The notes: generated by a model from the letters alone, not told the origin. A stretch of DNA of 22,309 nt from JBBQBM01 sp964554485 (GCA_964554485.1 CAZKOX010000011.1:1-22309), one strand, 5' to 3'. Shown: positions 7,184 through 14,456, counted from the first letter of the stretch. Numbers and translations: made by a program.

Positions 7184-7285
7184 AAGCTTCGGGCGAACCG
7201 GCTCAATGCGAAGTCAAACAAAAACGTTTTTATCAAAAACAAAAAGACCCTTTGAGCCAGGGTGGGCGCGCCCGAGGCTTTTTTT
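7184..7285 (+). ncRNA. Putative structured small RNA, about 100 nt, family unknown
   Basis: A near-consensus promoter upstream and a seven-T run at 7279-7285 delimit the RNA. GCTTCGGGCG (7186-7195) pairs along ten bases with CGCCCGAGGC (7269-7278), directly abutting the T-run. Inside it GGCTCAA (7200-7206) pairs with TTGAGCC (7252-7258). The apical loop is A-rich (7207-7251) and contains AAAAACGTTTTT. Two alternative pairings compete: CTTCG (7187-7191) with CGAAG (7209-7213), and ACCC (7247-7250) with GGGT (7260-7263). I see no long coding frame. It does not match 6S, SRP, tmRNA or RNase P RNA in length or motifs. It could be a free small RNA or a switch-like leader before tRNA-Ala and ddl; the closing T-run favours a free RNA. 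Confidence 0.6.
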
Positions 7286-7297
7286 ATCTCTGATATT

Positions 7298-7306
7298 TGC
7301 TAGAAT
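7298..7306 (+). promoter_or_regulatory. Extended -10 promoter of tRNA-Ala
   Basis: TGC-TAGAAT (7298-7306) is an extended -10 that ends 12 bases before the tRNA. No good -35 is seen. Confidence 0.6.
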
Positions 7307-7318
7307 TACATCTGTTCC

Positions 7319-7393
7319 GGGGCCTTCGTATAATGGCTAATATGCATCCATGGCATGGATGAAATGGGAGTTCGATTCTCCCAGGCTCCACCA
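7319..7393 (+). tRNA. tRNA-Ala(GGC)
   Basis: Acceptor GGGGCCT pairs with AGGCTCC and contains the G3-U70 wobble, the alanine identity element. Anticodon stem CATCC/GGATG holds loop ATGGCAT, giving anticodon GGC. The D-stem GTAT/ATAT is AT-rich and includes a G-U pair. The T-arm is GGGAG-TTCGATT-CTCCC. The discriminator is A73 and CCA is encoded. Confidence 0.95.
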
Positions 7394-7424
7394 CGTATCA
7401 CCTTCTTTCTACGACAGACTCTGA

Positions 7425-7433
7425 TGATATACT
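7425..7433 (+). promoter_or_regulatory. Extended -10 promoter of ddl (near-leaderless)
   Basis: TGA-TATACT (7425-7433) is followed by eight bases and the ATG at 7442, so the mRNA would have at most one or two bases of leader. This decides against the upstream in-frame ATG at 7424, which lies within the promoter. Confidence 0.6.
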
Positions 7434-7441
7434 CTTATGGT

Positions 7442-8584
7442 ATGAATAGTACGAAAAAAGACTTAGTCTTAATTTGTGGTGCACGCTCAACCGAGCATGA
7501 AGTTTCACTGGCCTCAGCTTTTAATATTGCAAAAGCCGTTAATAAAGATAAATACAATTTATTTGTTGTTGGTATAGATAAATCCGGGGTTTGGCGCCAG
7601 TATGATGCTGATAATTTTGTGGACAATCCCACGGATTTTAAAAGGATTAAACTTGGACAGCCGATATCCGGGCGCTTAGCGGTTACTCAGAGTTCCGATG
7701 AGTTCTATGATGTTGAAGACAACGGCCGAGTAGTTTTTAGGGCCGATGTTATCTTTCCGGCAGTGCTGGGAAACTATGCCGAAGATGGCACAATTCAAGG
7801 GCTGCTTCGTATGATGGATGTGCCATTTACGACACCTGATGTTTTGGCTTCAGCGGTTGGCATGGACAAAGAAGTAACAAAGAGACTGCTTACGCAAGCT
7901 GGAATTAAGAACGCTAAGTTTGTGCTTGTTCGAAAGAATCTACCATGGCCAAATTATGAAGAAATAAAAGAGCAGCTTGGAGATGTGCTTTTCGTTAAGG
8001 CTTCTAATAACGGGTCGTCGGTCGGGGTTTATAAAGTATCTGATGCAGAGAGCTTTACTGAAGCTCTTGAAAAAGCTTTTCGATATGACGTTAAAGTATT
8101 AGTTGAAGAAGCAATTAAGGGACGCGAGCTAGAGATTAGTGTCATGGGACCGATTGGTAGCGCCAAAGCTTCAAGTGCTGCCGGTGAAATAATCCCCAAA
8201 AAAGCCGGTGAATTTTATTCATATGACACGAAATATGTACATTCCGATAATGCAGATTTGGTTGCTCCTGCAAAGTTAGACCCGCAAGAACTTGAGTTGC
8301 TCCAAGAAACGGCAATTAAGGCGTGTGAGGCGATAGAATGCGAAGGATTTGCAAGAGTTGACTTCTTTATTAAAGAAAATGGCGAAGCCTACGTTAATGA
8401 AATAAACACTATGCCTGGGTTTACGAATATAAGTATGTTTCCGAGATTATGGGCAGAAAGTGGCGTTTCGTATCCAGAGTTGGTTGACGGACTAATTGAA
8501 CTTGCGTTCGAGCGGTACAACTATAGAATTAAGCCGTTAATTACTGACGCCGATGAAGTCTTAAGAATGGAAAATGAAGGGTAA
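7442..8584 (+). CDS. ddl: D-alanine--D-alanine ligase
   Basis: 380 aa from the ATG at 7442; the frame is open back into tRNA-Ala, but that part is not coding. It joins two D-Ala with ATP in the cytoplasm for peptidoglycan precursors. ATP-grasp features: N-terminal ICGARSTEHEVSL, central EDGTIQGLL (114-122), VKASNNGSSVGVYKV (185-199), the omega-loop tyrosines in EFYSYDTKY (257-265) typical of D-Ala rather than D-lactate ligases, and the magnesium-binding RVDFF and NEINTMPGFT (319-328). One oddity: the usual His of the 'LHG..GEDG' motif, which contacts the first D-Ala, is replaced (AVLGNYAEDG, Leu109). It lies eight bases upstream of a MurF-like ligase, whose substrate is D-Ala-D-Ala, and probably shares its transcript. 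Confidence 0.95.
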   Translation: MNSTKKDLVLICGARSTEHEVSLASAFNIAKAVNKDKYNLFVVGIDKSGVWRQYDADNFVDNPTDFKRIKLGQPISGRLAVTQSSDEFYDVEDNGRVVFRADVIFPAVLGNYAEDGTIQGLLRMMDVPFTTPDVLASAVGMDKEVTKRLLTQAGIKNAKFVLVRKNLPWPNYEEIKEQLGDVLFVKASNNGSSVGVYKVSDAESFTEALEKAFRYDVKVLVEEAIKGRELEISVMGPIGSAKASSAAGEIIPKKAGEFYSYDTKYVHSDNADLVAPAKLDPQELELLQETAIKACEAIECEGFARVDFFIKENGEAYVNEINTMPGFTNISMFPRLWAESGVSYPELVDGLIELAFERYNYRIKPLITDADEVLRMENEG

Positions 8585-8591
8585 ACATTAA

Positions 8592-9890
8592 GTGTCGGCG
8601 ATAGAAGAAAAAAGCGGCTTGTATAAAATATTCAATAAACTGTTTTATAAACTTGCACGTAGCTATTTGCGGATAAAAAAACCGTACTTAATTGTTACGG
8701 CTGGAAGTGTTGGAAAAACAAGTGCCAAGATGTTTGCTGGTCAATTACTACAAACCGAAAAAAAAGTTAGGTATATGAGCGATAGCTACAATAGTGGACT
8801 TGGTCTTTACCTGTCGGTCTTTAACATAAAAGTTCCGACAATTATTGTTAATCCTTTCGCGTGGATATGGCGTGTGGTTGTTGCGCTGGTTAATTTTTTG
8901 CTGCCCAAACCCGACTTCATGGTCTTAGAGTATGGAATTAGCGCAGTTGGGGAAATGGATGAAATGCTTGAATTTGCAAAACCGAGTGCCAGTATCTTGA
9001 CGGCTGTTACGCCTGAACATATGGAGTTTCTAAAAGATATTGATACTGTGGCGCGTGAAGAAACAAAAATTATTTCTGCAACAAAAGAGGTCGCATTTAT
9101 TAATTCAGACGATGTTGATAATAAATACCTGAGCGACTTAAGCAAAGTATTCTTCTTTGGCAGTAAAAGCGAAAATAAAGCCAAATACAAAATACACAAA
9201 ATCGACGGGGATGGTGCAACAGTTGATTTTATTGTAGGCGAAACAATATTCGAAAACGTCAAACTAAAAATAATCTCTGAACCATTAATTAGGTTGCTTT
9301 GTGGCTCCGCCGCACTTGCTCTTCATGCAGGAGTATCAAAAGAATCAATACAAAGCACCTTAGAAGAAATTGATTCGGTACCTGGAAGGATGCGGCTACT
9401 AAATGGAGCAAATAACTCTAGCTTGATTGATGATACAGCTAATTTCAGCCCTTCGGCAGGGATAGGTGCTTTAAGAACATTAAAAGCGTTTAATGCCAAA
9501 AGGCGGATCGTAGTCTTTGGCAACATGCACGAACTTGGAGATTATGAAGCTAAAGGCTTTTCAGATGTTGGTGCGGAATTTAAAGATATCAACCAATTTG
9601 TATTTGTTGGTCCGCTTGCTCGGAAATACTTTACGCCTATAGCCCTAAAGGCCGGTTTTGAGCTTGATAAAAACTTATTTGAATTTGATGATGCTGTGAC
9701 TGCCGGTAAGGCAGTGCGGAAAATGTTACAGGCCGGTGACGTAGTGCTTGTAAAAGGGCCGTTTGGTGGTTTTTATTTGGAAGAGTGCACTAAGCAATTA
9801 TTAAATGAACCTAAAGACTCTACAAAACTAGTACGCCAATCAGACTTCTGGATACGAAAAAAACACAAGCTTTTTAGAGAATTGAACTAA
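8592..9890 (+). CDS. Mur ligase family protein, MurF-like
   Basis: 432 aa, GTG start with GAAGGG at the end of ddl serving as Shine-Dalgarno. MurF adds D-Ala-D-Ala to UDP-MurNAc-tripeptide using ATP. Visible features: P-loop TAGSVGKTS (36-44), VLEYGIS (111-117) for the family's LEMG motif, TPEHMEFL (140-147) for the 'P.HLE..G' motif, and PGRMRLL (264-270) in the ATPase-to-C-terminal junction. The usual DDxYNANP motif is DDTANFSP (280-287), with the Tyr replaced by Ala. The N-terminal UDP-binding domain of canonical MurF is almost absent: the P-loop begins near residue 36, where normal MurF has about 100 residues before it. A hydrophobic stretch (about 88-104) could touch the membrane. The substrate may therefore be lipid-linked or differ from that of MurF. 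The ddl neighbour supports a wall role. Confidence 0.85.
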   Translation: MSAIEEKSGLYKIFNKLFYKLARSYLRIKKPYLIVTAGSVGKTSAKMFAGQLLQTEKKVRYMSDSYNSGLGLYLSVFNIKVPTIIVNPFAWIWRVVVALVNFLLPKPDFMVLEYGISAVGEMDEMLEFAKPSASILTAVTPEHMEFLKDIDTVAREETKIISATKEVAFINSDDVDNKYLSDLSKVFFFGSKSENKAKYKIHKIDGDGATVDFIVGETIFENVKLKIISEPLIRLLCGSAALALHAGVSKESIQSTLEEIDSVPGRMRLLNGANNSSLIDDTANFSPSAGIGALRTLKAFNAKRRIVVFGNMHELGDYEAKGFSDVGAEFKDINQFVFVGPLARKYFTPIALKAGFELDKNLFEFDDAVTAGKAVRKMLQAGDVVLVKGPFGGFYLEECTKQLLNEPKDSTKLVRQSDFWIRKKHKLFRELN

Positions 9891-10001
9891 AACTACAAAA
9901 TTTGTTGTGGATTTGTACGCTACTATTGCTTTTAATTGCCTAAAGCCCAAGAATGTTTCTAATTAAAGTAAATACTAGACTGTGTAATGAAATATTTATA
10001 A

Positions 10002-11402
10002 ATGCCAGGTGTTGATTTTGAAATTGATGAAGTAGTAGTTACAGATTACGAGTCAATCGATGCGCCTGTTGGGGTTACTGTTAGGGCTGCAGCAAGGGCA
10101 GGTAGTCTAGCCTGTATAGAACAAGATGCCGGTAGTGAAAGCGGTCGTCATAATGGTCATAAGGTAAATGGTGCTGCAAAGGAAATTCTGCGGGTCACGA
10201 GTTTTAACGGCGGAAATGCAGAACACAAAGAATATCGAAATGGCATAGAAGATAAAGCCAGCGATCGAGACCCAATTGCACAATATCTAGAAGATATTTC
10301 TATATTTCCGCTTCTTAAGGCAGAAGATGAAGTGCGTTTAGCTGGAGTCATCGAAGTCGGCAAAGCAGCTGCTGATATACTTGCAGATAACACACAAAAA
10401 CTAAGTAAAACTGAGAAGTTAAAACTTCAAGAAGCGATCAGGAATGCCGAAGAAGCTAAAACAGAGTTTATCCAGAGTAATCTCAAACTAGTTGTGTTTT
10501 TAGCCAGAAAGATAAAAACTGAAAGACTCCCATTGTTGGATAAAATACAGCTTGGTAATTTAGGGTTAATGCACGCAGTTGATTTGTTTGACGCGCGTAA
10601 AGGTTTTAAGTTTTCAACATATGCCGGTTGGTGGATTCGTCAGTACATTTTTCGCGGTATTGCTTATGAAGGTGCAAATATTCCGCTAAAAGCTAGGGTT
10701 CTAGATGCAATAAATGCTTTTAATCGAGCGAGCGAGTTGTTTATTCAGGCCCATGGTCGAATAGGAACAACCGATGAAGTAATTGAAGAATTTAGACTAG
10801 ATCCTAAAAATACAAAAAAAGCCCTACAGCATGTTACGGGTACTCTATCTCTGAACGTGATGATAAATGAAAATAGCAATTCGGAACTTGGCGATATGAT
10901 TGCGGACGAATTATCGATTAGTCCAGAAGAATTAGTTACAACAGTACACGCTAAGCACGATGCACTAAAAATGCTTGATATCTTAGAGGAAAGAGAGCGG
11001 ATTGTTATGGAACTAATATATATACGTTCAATGAATACTCGAGAAATAGCCAAGCAACTAAATATTGCTAATAGTTTGGTACAAGCAGTTAAGAATAGGG
11101 CTCTGAGTAAGTTAAGACACCCATCGCAGTCCGCTGGAGATAGGTTTGAAAATGAAGAAGACTGGCGCGAAAAAGCATCTTGTCTCGGTATTAATAATAT
11201 CGACTTATTTTTTCCGTCAAGGGGTGAAGATACTAAATCTGCAAGAGGTGTTTGTTCTGGCTGTAGGGTAGCGGAAGATTGCCTGGGTTATGCTTTGCGG
11301 AATAGTGAGAAGAACGGTATTTGGGGTGGAAAAAGTGAAAGAGAAAGACGCGGTTTGCGTCGGGCTCAAGCGCAGTCTTCTCGAAAACCTACTGCAGAGT
11401 GA
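10002..11402 (+). CDS. Sigma-70 family factor fused to a C-terminal WhiB domain
   Basis: 466 aa in one uninterrupted frame. Residues 1-88 are poorly conserved. Region 1.2 is at about 90-120 (DPIAQYLEDISIFPLLKAEDEV), region 2 at 153-222 (NLKLVVFLARK, GNLGLMHAVDLFD, KFSTYAGWWIRQ), region 3 at 225-300, and region 4 with a helix-turn-helix at 318-374 ending KLRHP. After a short acidic linker a complete WhiB domain follows (388-455): DWREKASC, DLFFPS, C418xxC421xxxxxC427 and the G-I-W-G-G turn (439-443), then a basic tail. Cys394, 418, 421 and 427 are the expected 4Fe-4S ligands. Separate WhiB proteins in Actinobacteria bind sigma region 4. Here the partner is covalently attached. In region 4 the residues equivalent to E. 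coli Arg584, Glu585 and Arg588 are Asn357, Ser358 and Gln361, and in region 2.4 Thr440 is Phe217. This points to a specialised, possibly redox- or nitric-oxide-responsive sigma factor. Confidence 0.93.
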   Translation: MPGVDFEIDEVVVTDYESIDAPVGVTVRAAARAGSLACIEQDAGSESGRHNGHKVNGAAKEILRVTSFNGGNAEHKEYRNGIEDKASDRDPIAQYLEDISIFPLLKAEDEVRLAGVIEVGKAAADILADNTQKLSKTEKLKLQEAIRNAEEAKTEFIQSNLKLVVFLARKIKTERLPLLDKIQLGNLGLMHAVDLFDARKGFKFSTYAGWWIRQYIFRGIAYEGANIPLKARVLDAINAFNRASELFIQAHGRIGTTDEVIEEFRLDPKNTKKALQHVTGTLSLNVMINENSNSELGDMIADELSISPEELVTTVHAKHDALKMLDILEERERIVMELIYIRSMNTREIAKQLNIANSLVQAVKNRALSKLRHPSQSAGDRFENEEDWREKASCLGINNIDLFFPSRGEDTKSARGVCSGCRVAEDCLGYALRNSEKNGIWGGKSERERRGLRRAQAQSSRKPTAE

Positions 11403-11435
11403 GCTCGGCGGCTTTTAGAATTATCAAAAACACCT

Positions 11436-11441
11436 TATACT
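11436..11441 (+). promoter_or_regulatory. -10 of leuS
   Basis: TATACT lies 13 bases before the leuS ATG, giving a leader of only about six or seven bases. The AGGG at 11444-11447 falls at or before the expected start point, so it may not be a working Shine-Dalgarno site. The -35 is weak (TTTAGA at 11414-11419). Confidence 0.5.
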
Positions 11442-11454
11442 CTAGGGATAAACC

Positions 11455-13887
11455 ATGAAACGTTATAAGCCGTCAGATATTGAGCCGAAGTGGCAGCAAG
11501 TTTGGGAAGAGTCAAAAATCTACCAAGCTTCTGAAGATAAAAATAAACCAAAAAAATATATATTGGAGTTTTTTCCGTATCCGAGTGGCTCGTCGATGCA
11601 TGTTGGTCATGTTCGGAACTATACAATCGGCGACGCCATGAGCCGGTTCGCAAGAATGACAGGACATAATGTTTTACATCCCATGGGTTGGGACGCCTTT
11701 GGTTTACCCGCCGAAAACTACGCAATAAAGACTGGCGTTAGTCCGCAAAAAGCCGTTGCTGAAAATGTCGGGCACTTTAAAAAACAACTAATGCAAATGG
11801 GTTTTAGCTATGACTGGACGCGAGAAATTAATTCGACCGATCCATCGTATTACAAATGGACACAATGGTTCTTTTTGTTACTTCTAAAAAAAGGCTTAGC
11901 TTATCAAAAAGAGAGTTTGCAGTGGTGGTGCGATACAGATAAGACCGTTCTGGCTAACGAACAAGTCGAAGCTGGCAAATGTTGGCGCTGCGGAAATGAA
12001 GTAACTAAAAAATCTCTAAAACAGTGGTTTTTTAAGATAACCGATTATACCGATCGCTTGATTGAAGATCTTGAAGACTTGGATTGGAGTGAGTCTATTA
12101 AAGCCATGCAGCGAAACTGGATTGGCAGAAGTAAGGGTGCTGAAGTTGATTTTAAACTCGATGGTTCAACTGAAAAGATTACTGTCTTCACGACCAGACC
12201 CGACACCTTATTTGGAGCGACATTTATGGTTTTGGCGCCAGAACATTCGCAAGTTAGCAAAATTACGACAACCGAACAAAAAAAAGCAGTCGAAGAATAT
12301 GTAAAACAATCATCCGCCAAGTCTGACGTTGAACGTCAGGAAACAAACCGCGAGAAAACCGGTGTTTTTACGGGTGCTTACGCTATTAATCCGGTAAACA
12401 ACGAAAAAGTGCCAATCTGGATAGCTGATTATGTATTGCTTGGCTATGGTACTGGCGCAATTATGGCGGTTCCGGCGCATGATCAACGCGACAATGACTT
12501 TGCCAAAAAGTTTAATATAGAAATCAAGGAAGTTGTTAAAGGATCAGAAAAAACAGATATCTATGAAGACGAGGGGGAGTTGGTAAATTCGGGAACTTAT
12601 GACGGGTTATCTTCAAGCGAGGCACGGGAGAGGATAGTGGCCGACCTAGGCACAAAAAAACTTGCCCAGGAAAAAGTTAATTACAAAATTCGAGATTGGT
12701 TGATTAGTCGTCAACGTTATTGGGGCGCTCCAATTCCAATTATTCACTGCGAAAAATGTGGTGTTGTTCCAGTTCCTGAAAATGATCTGCCGGTAGTTTT
12801 GCCGGAAGTTAAGAGCTATGAACCGACCGGCGAAGGTACAAGTGTTTTAGCTAGCATCGATGAATGGGTGAATGTAGATTGTCCAAAATGTGGCGGCAAA
12901 GCAAAACGTGAAACCGATACTATGGACGGCTTTGCCTGCAGTAGCTGGTATTTCTTGCGCTTTGCTGATCCGAATAATTCTGAAAAACCATTTGATAAAG
13001 ACAAGGTCGATTTTTGGTTACCGGTTGACACCTATATTGGTGGTGCCGAACACGCTGTTATGCACCTGCTTTATGCCCGAATGTGGACTAAAGTAATGTT
13101 CGATGAAGGGTTAATTGATTTTAAAGAACCGTTTTTGAGCCTAAAAAACCAAGGGATGATCGCTGCGCCTGATGGGCGAAAAATGAGCAAGAGTTACGGC
13201 AATGTCATCGCACCGGATGATTTAATCGCCGATGGTTATGGAGCCGATTGTATTCGGGTTATGGAACTGTTTATTGGGCCGTGGGATCAAGGCGTGGCGT
13301 GGAGTATTGAAGGCATGGGTGGCTGCTATCGCTTTCTTCAGCGAGTCTGGACGCTTGTTCAGGAATATACGGAGAGGAGCTCCGACGAATCTACAGACAA
13401 CAACAATGAGCTACTAAGTGCGACAAATCGAACAATTAAAAAAGTTACCGAAGACCTTGAAAATATCAGCTTCAACACGGCGGTGGCTGCCATGATGGAG
13501 CTGATAAATAACTTATTTAAAGTAAAAGCCGAAGACAAGTACGCATCTAAAGAATGGCGATGGGCGCTTGAATCATTACTGCAAATACTAGCGCCTTTTG
13601 CGCCGCATATCACGGAAGAGCTGTGGAGTGATTTGGGGCATACAGAATCAATTCACGTCGTTGAGTGGCCAAAGTGGGATGAAAAATACCTAGTTAGCGA
13701 CAAGATGACGATTGTTGTTCAGGTTAATGGCAAGGTTCGAGCTGAGCTTGAAGTTAGCTCTGAGGCAAACGAAGAGGATATTAAAGCTGAAGCACTGAAG
13801 AATGAAAACGTTCAAAAGTACTTAGCAGGTCGCGAACCTAAAAAACTCATATACGTACCAAGTCGCTTGGTAAGTGTAGTTGTGTAG
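11455..13887 (+). CDS. leuS: Leucyl-tRNA synthetase
   Basis: 810 aa, class Ia synthetase that charges tRNA-Leu (one such tRNA is at 2197). The HIGH motif is HVGH (49-52) in PYPSGSSMHVGHVRNYTIGD. The KMSKS motif is at 576-580 (GRKMSKSYGN). Two zinc sites keep their cysteines: C159 with C176/C179, and C432/C435 with C476/C479. The CP1 editing domain is recognisable from TTRPDTLFGATFMVLAPEH and YGTGAIMAVPAHDQRDNDFA, so mis-charged tRNA can be hydrolysed. The C-terminal domain ends VQVNGKVRAEL and LIYVPSRLVSVVV, normal for bacterial LeuRS. It lies 52 bases downstream of the sigma-WhiB gene but has its own -10, so shared transcription is uncertain. Confidence 0.97.
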   Translation: MKRYKPSDIEPKWQQVWEESKIYQASEDKNKPKKYILEFFPYPSGSSMHVGHVRNYTIGDAMSRFARMTGHNVLHPMGWDAFGLPAENYAIKTGVSPQKAVAENVGHFKKQLMQMGFSYDWTREINSTDPSYYKWTQWFFLLLLKKGLAYQKESLQWWCDTDKTVLANEQVEAGKCWRCGNEVTKKSLKQWFFKITDYTDRLIEDLEDLDWSESIKAMQRNWIGRSKGAEVDFKLDGSTEKITVFTTRPDTLFGATFMVLAPEHSQVSKITTTEQKKAVEEYVKQSSAKSDVERQETNREKTGVFTGAYAINPVNNEKVPIWIADYVLLGYGTGAIMAVPAHDQRDNDFAKKFNIEIKEVVKGSEKTDIYEDEGELVNSGTYDGLSSSEARERIVADLGTKKLAQEKVNYKIRDWLISRQRYWGAPIPIIHCEKCGVVPVPENDLPVVLPEVKSYEPTGEGTSVLASIDEWVNVDCPKCGGKAKRETDTMDGFACSSWYFLRFADPNNSEKPFDKDKVDFWLPVDTYIGGAEHAVMHLLYARMWTKVMFDEGLIDFKEPFLSLKNQGMIAAPDGRKMSKSYGNVIAPDDLIADGYGADCIRVMELFIGPWDQGVAWSIEGMGGCYRFLQRVWTLVQEYTERSSDESTDNNNELLSATNRTIKKVTEDLENISFNTAVAAMMELINNLFKVKAEDKYASKEWRWALESLLQILAPFAPHITEELWSDLGHTESIHVVEWPKWDEKYLVSDKMTIVVQVNGKVRAELEVSSEANEEDIKAEALKNENVQKYLAGREPKKLIYVPSRLVSVVV

Positions 13888-13937
13888 TGTTTAGGAAATA
13901 GGGAACGCACGTTCAAAGAAAGATTTAGTGGCCGAAG

Positions 13938-13966
13938 CCGTGACCGGTCACGAAGACCGGCCACGG
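13938..13966 (-). terminator. Strong hairpin at the 3' end of the small membrane protein gene
   Basis: CCGTGACCGGTC (13938-13949) pairs with GACCGGCCACGG (13955-13966): twelve positions with one A-C mismatch and an ACGAA loop. It covers the stop codon of the minus-strand gene. It lacks an immediate T-run on that strand, so it may be an RNA-stabilising hairpin rather than a true terminator. Confidence 0.45.
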
Positions 13967-14202
13967 CGACTGCGCATGAGTTGGTAGACATAGACGAGTC
14001 CATAGATACCGAACGCCACGAGAAACGAGGTACAACCCCAGATCCCGACTTCGGGAAAGAGCTTGTCGTCGATGTCTTCGGCGGCATTCCGAATATCTGT
14101 GAAGACGATGAGCCCAAGGCTCAAGAACGTCATCCAACAGACGTACACCACGATCTTGGTGGGATCGAAATCGGGACCAGAGCCCCTGTTCATTGCTCTC
14201 AC
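13948..14202 (-). CDS. Small two-helix membrane protein on a GC-rich insert
   Basis: 84 aa from GTG at 14202 (preceded by GGAAA), or 81 aa from the ATG at 14193. I do not recognise the family. Two membrane helices are clear: about residues 17-36 and 52-75. They are joined by an acidic loop (AAEDIDDKLFPE), and the C-terminus is strongly basic (RSRRGRSS). This hairpin topology is common among small accessory membrane proteins such as holin-like or immunity-type proteins, but nothing assigns a function. About 70% of codons end in G or C, unlike the flanking genes, which points to recent arrival from a GC-richer genome, possibly an actinobacterial host or its phage. Overlapping frames on both strands here are shadows; the hydrophobic pattern selects this one. 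Confidence 0.6.
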   Translation of the reverse strand: MRAMNRGSGPDFDPTKIVVYVCWMTFLSLGLIVFTDIRNAAEDIDDKLFPEVGIWGCTSFLVAFGIYGLVYVYQLMRSRRGRSS

Positions 14203-14385
14203 TTTCCGCTGGGCGAACCAGCATTGTTAATGGCTTCTTGAGCCGGTGGTTATTATTTGTAGACAACCAGATTAACGAGTGGAACGTAGCGTTCCCCTAA
14301 ACAACACACAAATTGTTAAAAAGCAGTAAAACTACTCTATCATATTATTGTAGCATAAAAAGCAAATACTGTCAATAAATCAGCC

Positions 14386-14413
14386 TTGATGTTATCTGTT
14401 TTTTTGATAAAAT
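14386..14413 (+). promoter_or_regulatory. Promoter of the L32/nusB/rnc unit
   Basis: TTGATG (14386-14391), a 16-base spacer and TAAAAT (14408-14413), the latter preceded by TGA as in extended -10 elements. The 5' leader to the ATG at 14457 is about 36 bases and contains AGAGGAAG as Shine-Dalgarno. Confidence 0.7.
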
Positions 14414-14456
14414 AAGAGCAAGCAAAATATTAAGTAAGAGAGGAAGAAGTTAAGAT

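Larger units (their letters stand above)
13890..14301 (+). mobile_element. GC-rich insert with imperfect terminal inverted repeats
   Basis: The left end reads TTTAGG (13890-13895), six extra bases, then GGGAACGCACGTTC (13901-13914). The reverse complement of the right end (14281-14301) reads TTTAGG, GGAACGC, TACGTTCC. The two ends are thus inverted copies apart from small gaps. Each end is also palindromic by itself (GAACG..CGTTC). The enclosed DNA is visibly richer in G+C than its neighbours and holds a minus-strand gene with GC-ending codons. No transposase is present, so if mobile it would be a non-autonomous (MITE-like) or cassette element. It could instead be a transferred gene flanked by two operator sites. 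The strand is arbitrary. Confidence 0.5.

Noticed and set aside
7200..7263. H-type pseudoknot from GGCTCAA/TTGAGCC plus ACCC/GGGT
   Set aside because: One base would have to span a seven-pair helix, which is not geometrically possible; the two pairings are alternatives instead.
7259..7272. T-box-like AGGGTGG motif before a terminator
   Set aside because: There is no specifier stem I, and the next gene is a tRNA, not a synthetase or amino-acid gene; the match is only seven bases.
7355..7441. Open frame upstream of ddl starting inside tRNA-Ala
   Set aside because: It is tRNA and promoter sequence; the extended -10 at 7425-7433 and homology both place the start at 7442.
13925..14266. Other long open frames on both strands in the GC-rich insert
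   Set aside because: GC-rich DNA has few stops; only the frame at 13948-14202 shows membrane helices and a plausible ribosome site.
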